From the NCBI GenBank assembly GCA_013423385.1, contig BLZA01000002.1, forward strand, positions 186,001 through 250,000: DNA of 64,000 nt, written 5' to 3'. This document shows, piece after piece, positions 58,406-64,000 of the stretch. The stretch comes from Naganishia liquefaciens (Eukaryota; Basidiomycota; Tremellomycetes; Filobasidiales; Filobasidiaceae). The notes under the pieces are model-generated. The model saw nothing but the letters and a program-made list of their open reading frames with translations, had not been told where the DNA came from and did no database searches. The first letter of the stretch is position 1. Every line of letters begins with the position of its first letter. The position numbers were made by a program, and so were the translations under genes.

Positions 58406-60136
58406 GGACTTTGTGGTATCCGCTGCGATCGCAGGCCCGCTGTTTACCAAAGTCTTTGAAACGCCGGATTGTTGACGATACTGTTGTCCGCTTCGGACCC
58501 TTCGATGCGGCCTTGCGCAGAGAATCGCCCGTCGAGTTTCGCGCCGCATGGCCTATATATGGGATCTTGTACGTGTGCTTGTCGCCATCGGATTGATTGA
58601 TATACTGGGTCTATCGCAATTTAAGCGATTTCCAAAATACAGCGGACCGGAATTGGCCCATACGAATGGATGCGGAGCCGACAGGCGAAGGATTGCGCAC
58701 AGCCCTTGGTCCTCGTCAGCACGCGCTCTTGAGCCAAGAGTCAGTGTAAAATGGTAGGACCTACTTAGCTCGGATAAATGAAAGTGGGCGAAGTCATTGA
58801 GTAGCTGGTGGATGAAATAGATCCTTCTCATCTGCCTTCTCGGTCAAGAAAGGGTTGACCATCGCCAAGCCGGCGTTTGATTTCAGTTTCAAATTGGAGC
58901 ACACCGCAAGGTCTTTTAGCAAGATAACTGAGCTGATAATCAGCCGATCAGTGGCTCGATCAACCACCTTGCAGCAAAAAAGCCGAGCAAAAGATAGATT
59001 GACATTCGCATGGCCGGTCATCATTATACTTCCGAAGCGAATTTCCGCCGGCCGGTCTTTGCAGCTGCCTACTGCCTAAAATGCCATTGCGAAACTCTGG
59101 AACCCACAGTCGCCAAATAAGAGTTGATCATTGTAGCCAGGTTTTCGTTGACTGCATTCGCGGCAAGGGAGACTGGACGCACCAAGTCCTGACATCACCA
59201 ATCCTGTCGACTGCCACATTGGCATTTGGCATCAATCGCGCGACGACTTCAAAATTGTCCCGGAGTCGCCCCCGACTTTCAGAATCTGTGTCACTAGAGA
59301 TATCAAATGCTAACACTCAAATTCGTGCGAAGATCGATGTCCTCACCGGCTGAAAGTCAAGGAAGCAAGGAAGCAAAGTGGCTTCATGAGCCGCAAGAGG
59401 AGCTGGCGATATGTATGCTTGGGCCCCCACAAGCGCAAGAGCAGTCAGCTTTCACCGCTTTGCAAGGGCCCAGGGCGCTACGACAATGTGTAATGGTGTG
59501 CACGCCAATCCGGTAGCTTTGGGCGAGACTTAGCTCTTACAAATTAGAATTCAAGGACGATGTACGAGTAGTGGGATATGCCACCAAGCGACTGTCGCGC
59601 CACGGTGGATGTCATTATTCGATCGTGTTGTATGTCAAGGTTTGCACGATACGGATACATCTCTTGCGCTGGCGTATCAGCGATGGCGGTGAAGCCCTAT
59701 TGGGTATCCATCTAGCTGTTCCTCTTGACGCATGATTGACTTCATGCATACCAGTCTGATTGACATAAGCGCGCGATTGATGGGTTCCTTGCAGAGGTTC
59801 GACATGAAAGTCGTCAAACTCGATCGTTCGTACAAGATTCCCGGGCCGAGATTCGCTCCGAACCCTCAATTCGCCCCTCAATTCGCAGAGGAAGCACGTT
59901 CATGAATATGGACGATAGATCGCTTTGCATGCTTCCATTCATTCAAGCCATCGTTGGCGCTAGGGGTGCGCTAAGCACCATAAGCATGTGCAACGCCCTT
60001 GAGATGATTGGCAGGGATAGAATAACGACAAGGCCGACATGAACGTGGGCATATACGACAAGGGGAGTTCGGGAATGACCGACGCCTCCGAGAGTTCGCA
60101 ACGTTCCGAATAAGACCAACCTCAACTTCATGTCGA

Positions 60137-60144
60137 TATATAAG
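60137..60144 (+). promoter_or_regulatory. TATA box upstream of phosphatase gene
   Basis: TATATAAG about 55 bases before the start codon at 60196. Confidence 0.5.
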
Positions 60145-60195
60145 ACGACTTGATCACGAGCCTCTGGTGTGCTCATCCTGGATCCAGCGTCGATC

Positions 60196-62834
60196 ATGCC
60201 CGTCAAAATGTCCAGCTCTGTCCTGGTCGCCGGCTTGTGCCTTATGGCTCTAACGCAAGCGGCCAACAATCACCTCGACCAGCACAACTTGGTTTACCGA
60301 TCTCCTTACCTGAACCAAGACTCCCTGGCTCTGGACACTCACGCCATTGTCAAGCGTCATGAAGAGGGCCACTCGATCCTGCGCAAGCGACAAGCTCAAC
60401 AAGTCGCCCCAACGGGAACGCCAGACAATTACATCACTGCTGGATATGGTTTGGGCGTTGTGGATTGGGCGGATGCGAGCTATATCTTTGGCGGAAACCT
60501 CAACTTTACTCATTCCGTTGCTTCTGGAGATCCGTACGACTACAGCGTCCTGCTTTGGACAAGAGCTCTTCCCGTTGAACAGGCTGCGGTGGACGTTCCT
60601 GTCTGCGTGACGTACAAGGTTTTTGATGGACTCGGCGGCTCGGTGAGTTTACATCCGTCTTGTCCGGATATCCGCTGACTCTATGGCTTCAGGGCAACGT
60701 CGTCGCAAGTGGCTATGCATTCACTTCCTACGATGTAGACTTTACCGTCAAAGTCGAGGCAACAGGCTTGAAGGCCTCGACCTACTACTCGTACCAATTC
60801 GCCAACTGCGCAAAGCCTGACCAAAAGTCCGCCATCGGCAGGACCAAGACTGCCCCAGCAAAGTACGGCACCAATCTGGATACGCAAAAGTTTGCGGTCT
60901 ACAGGTCAGCCGACTTGCCTCGTTGACGCCGAGATATTGGCTAACATCTCTTGGGGTAGTTGTTCCAACTGCCCGAATGGTTTCTTCAATGCATACGGAG
61001 GACCCGTCCAAAACCAAGACGTCGACTATGTTCTGCATCTCGGAGACTACATGTTAGTTCTGCTGCACTCATATTCACTTTCAACTGATGTATGTTTCTC
61101 AGCTACGAGTATGGTACCGGCGGTGCTCCCATCAACCGTACCAACTGGGATGGCAAAGAGCTCGCTTCATTGCAGGATTACCGTCTTCGATACAACCAGT
61201 ACCGAACCGATGTGAGTTGATGTCTCATTTTGATTAGTAATGGCCCTGAAGGCTGCTTTCCTCTAGCCTGATCTGTCTGCCAGTCACTCAAACTTCCCGT
61301 GGATTAACATCTGGGATGATCACGAGACGGCCAACAACGGCAAGTGACAGGTGGATGCCATGTCAAGCCAGATGGCTGATATCTCTGTCCAGATTGGAAG
61401 GCCGGCTCGCAAAACAGTAACAACTCTTACCCTGCCGGATGCTCGTACGGTTTGTATCGATCTCCGCGCCGATTTTAGGGAACATGCTAAATGGATGGCG
61501 TGCTGACAGGCAACCAGACTGGCATCTGTTTCAGTGAAAGAGCTGCTAACGCCAAGCGAGCTTATCACGAATGGATCCCGTAGGTCTAGTCGTGACTCTC
61601 GAGAATTCAAGCCTGATCAGGATCGAGACAGAATCCGACAGGTCAACGTTAGCGATGAACAACGGATCTGGCGGGATTTCCGCTTCGGAGACCTCATCGA
61701 TTTGGTCGCGCTGGACACTCGAAAATAGTAAGTGTCACGATGGCCTGTCATGCCTCATCAATCAGCTCACCTTGTCCTACATCCGATCAGCGACCGAGAC
61801 ATTACCGACTTGACTCCCACCATTCCCAACCTGCAATCTGTATCTGATCTTGCCGTTCAACTCAACTCGTCGCGGTCAATGACCGGTCCCATCCAAGAAA
61901 AGTGGATGTTGGACACGATCGATGATAGCTTGGCCCGAGGCACCACCTGGAGGATGATCCTGAACCAAGTCATCTTTGGCACGTAAGTATGCTTATGCAT
62001 GCTACCTGTTTAGCATCTCAAGTCTTTGCAGCATCAATCACACCTCGACAACCCCGAATCCTACTCCTACCTCGTTCTCCATCAATTATGACGGTGAGCG
62101 ATCTTGTGATGTGAGCAAGACTATATAGCTAAATGGAGTCATAGCCTGGGATGGATACCAAGCTCAGCGACAGAGAATCCTGCAACATGCGCACGACAAG
62201 GAATGGAACAATACTTACATCGGTTCGTCAGTGCGCCTACTCTGGAGATGCTTGTACTCACGAGCTTTCTAGTCACTGGTGACACTCATGCCTCGTGGTT
62301 GTTGGAGAACAACCTTCATACTGTTCTGGAGGGTACCAAAATGGCTAACACTACCCTTGGGCCCAATCCCGTCGATACGGCTTATAAGCGGGGCCAGTTG
62401 GTCGAATTCGGTGGTACTGCTGTGTCCTCCAATGGATGGGGCAACACTTGGCTCAACGAGAAGAATGCTACTTCTCGAGCAGCCACAGGCTTGGTGCAGA
62501 ACAGCGGATCTTTGTTCTGGTCAGAGGGATTCTGTGAGCAGTCCGTACGGCCGCGTCAAGAAATACCCATGACGTCTTCCTTTCTCAGACCGAGGATACA
62601 TGGCCGTCGAGGTATCTTACTCCAAGATCAACACAACCTTTTACGGTTACCCCGACAACCAAGTCAAGCGGACTCAAAACCGAATGACATTGGCTCAATT
62701 CACAGTTCCCGCTGGTCAGAACCAGGTTCAACGGTGAGACTAGTGAGGCGCCAGTATCCGTGCTTTTGACTAAACTGCCCGCGAAATTCAGTCCCTTCAA
62801 GGTGCAAGCCGGTGCCGTCAAGCCTGGGAACTGA
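60196..62834 (+). CDS. Secreted PhoD-like metallophosphatase
   Basis: Multi-exon gene opening with a signal peptide (SSSVLVAGLCLMALTQAANN). The PhoD N-terminal domain follows (FTHSVASGDPYDYSVLLWTR), then a fibronectin-like segment (VEATGLKASTYYSYQFANC). Metal-binding motifs of the phosphatase domain are present: LHLGDY joined by splicing to IYEYGTGG, NIWDDHETANNG, ILNQVIFGT and VTGDTHASWLLENNL. The C-terminus reads AVEVSYSKINTTFYGYPDN and ends KVQAGAVKPGN. PhoD enzymes are Ca/Fe alkaline phosphatases or phosphodiesterases; fungal ones are secreted or wall-bound and scavenge phosphate. Several NxS/T sites support secretion. The stretch around 61320-61520, between WDDHE and the next block, is the least certain part of the exon map. 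Confidence 0.88.
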
Positions 62835-63325
62835 ATAGAGAGATGCTGCACAAAAGCCTTGAACACTTAATTAGCCTTCCCTCGAGATGAGACTGTGTAC
62901 ACTAATACAACCAAGCGAAACCTATACAACTGTCGTGTCTGTCATAATGCCATAAATATGCGCTCGCGAACGGAGAAAGGACAGCGAAGGCTACAATCAG
63001 ACCACTTCCACGACCCATGAGCCTGCCTCCCGGCCCGCTTCTCCCGCCGGAAGCTGTGGCAAAGCTCATCGCAACAGCGGCACCTCTTCGTCTGCCTCAC
63101 CTTCCGGTCTCTCTCGCCGAGCAAGCAGACTCCGCATGCGCAGCCAATAACTTCGTAAAACAGGAGCCTCGTCGGCATTCGTTGAGTTTGTGTCAAGCTG
63201 GTCAGGCGCAACGAGCGGAGTAGTCGCCGTCTCCGCTGGAAGAGCGAGAGTGTCTGCTGTCGGAGCGGCAGTGATGTCCCTGATAGGAAGTCAGCTACCA
63301 TTTCAAGCGTCTGTCGTTGAAGCGC
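62835..63325. other. Intergenic region between convergent genes
   Basis: About 490 bases of 3' flanks. No gene seen. Confidence 0.5.
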
Positions 63326-63974
63326 CTACATTCTGCATACGGGGCACTTGAGATACAGAAGGAAAGCGTCAGCATTGTGTAGAAACTAATGATCCGAATA
63401 CTCACTACTTTCTTCCACTTTACAAGCCAATCGTCCACCTCAGTCTTGTGGAACAAGTGTCCACACGGCAAAATCCGGATCACGTCACCTCGTTCAAAGC
63501 TGCCAAGGCAGATGGAACATTCATCTTTGGAATAATATTTACGGCGCTTGGGTTTCGGCTTTGGTGGAGAAGTATCTTGAGGAGGCGGAGCCGACGGGTC
63601 GACATGTTCGCCCGAAGTGGGCTCCTCTGGGGAAAAGTCAGGGACGGTCGAGGTTGTTGCTTGTGCTTGAGCAAGGGGATTCGTTTCTGTAGGCTCTGGA
63701 TATTCACGGACTCGAGTGGAAGGTGCGGGAGAATCTTCTTCCTTTTCCCACTGTTCCGGAATCCAGATGGCTTCAGGAAGGGAGAGGACGGCTTCTCGTG
63801 GGGCGCGATCGCGCTGTCTTTGTCTGATAGAAGGAAGACGGCGTGAGATGAATGGCAGAAAAATGAGCCCGTGAAAGTACTTGCCTGTGCGCGCGGTACT
63901 TGTTGAGAAGAATGGTGAAGAGGGTGATCACGCTAGGTAGCAGCATCACAAAGATGAGGAGATCGCTCAGCGGC
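63326..63974 (-). CDS. Membrane-anchored RING-H2 E3 ubiquitin ligase (5' partial)
   Basis: Three 3'-terminal exons are visible (63974-63885, 63823-63406, 63346-63326); the gene continues beyond the right edge. The first holds a transmembrane helix (LSDLLIFVMLLPSVITLFTI) and a basic stop-transfer segment (LNKYRAHR). A proline-rich acidic linker leads to the RING-H2 domain: ECSICLGSFERGDVIRILPC, GHLFHKTEVDDW and, in the last exon, CPVCRM at the very C-terminus, completing the eight zinc ligands. This order, membrane helix then RING-H2, is that of PA-TM-RING and related E3 ligases of the endomembrane system. The protein ends immediately after the last zinc ligands. The intron 63824-63884 starts GCAAGT, a GC donor. 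Confidence 0.88.
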
Positions 63975-64000
63975 CTGCAAGGTAAATCAGAAAAGGCAAG

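Larger units (their letters stand above)
58251..60195. other. Intergenic region between divergent genes
   Basis: About 1.9 kb between arsH and the phosphatase gene. Short frames only, such as 58794-59024 minus, which I cannot assign. Both ends hold the respective promoters. Confidence 0.5.

Overview
The window is nuclear DNA of a fungus, most likely a basidiomycete (Ustilaginomycotina, Pucciniomycotina or Tremellomycetes; I cannot place it more precisely). The reasons are densely packed genes on both strands, several introns of about 45-70 nt in almost every gene, Zn(II)2Cys6 and homeodomain regulators, a fungal type-1 opsin, a PA28-type proteasome activator (absent from budding yeast) and a Ykt6 SNARE ending in CCVLM. 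Exon-intron models below were made by hand. Models with listed exons close in frame; the many-exon genes (MFS at the left edge, SPO22-like, PhoD-like) are given as spans.

Layout. 1-2174: 3' part of a TRI12-like efflux transporter. 4116-6480: a microbial opsin gene and, 1 kb downstream, a decayed copy of its 3' half. 6721-13529: BUD31 (spliceosome), TDP1 with a ubiquitin/SUMO-binding N-terminus, a ZNF830-like protein and a small NPL4-type ubiquitin-like protein. 13881-19600: a tail-anchored ALDH3-like pseudoenzyme, an intron-containing tRNA-Gln(CUG), a small zinc-cluster protein and a nuclear copy of mitochondrial nad5. 19833-27942: a zinc-cluster regulator, PA28, the endocytic muniscin Syp1/FCHo, and Ykt6. 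27943-33460: a 5.5-kb stretch with no gene I can support. 33461-50501: homeodomain factor, TIA1/Pub1-type RNA-binding protein, mitochondrial ribosomal uL13m, Nit-type amidase, arrestin-like protein, meiotic SPO22/ZIP4-like protein, ubiquitin-eS31 fusion and SDHAF4. 50502-64000: relic-rich DNA, a sugar transporter with a stray copy of its tail 2.5 kb away, ArsH, a secreted PhoD-like phosphatase and a membrane RING-H2 E3 running off the right edge.

Most genes are housekeeping and unrelated in function. Divergent pairs share short promoters (BUD31/TDP1, Syp1/Ykt6, Pub1/uL13m, UBI3/SDHAF4). I found no CRISPR array, no intact transposon and no secondary-metabolite cluster. The most interesting items are the opsin plus its relic, the UIM-UIM-SIM extension on TDP1, the ALDH fold that has lost its catalytic residues, the mitochondrial insertion, and four introns that appear to use GC donors.
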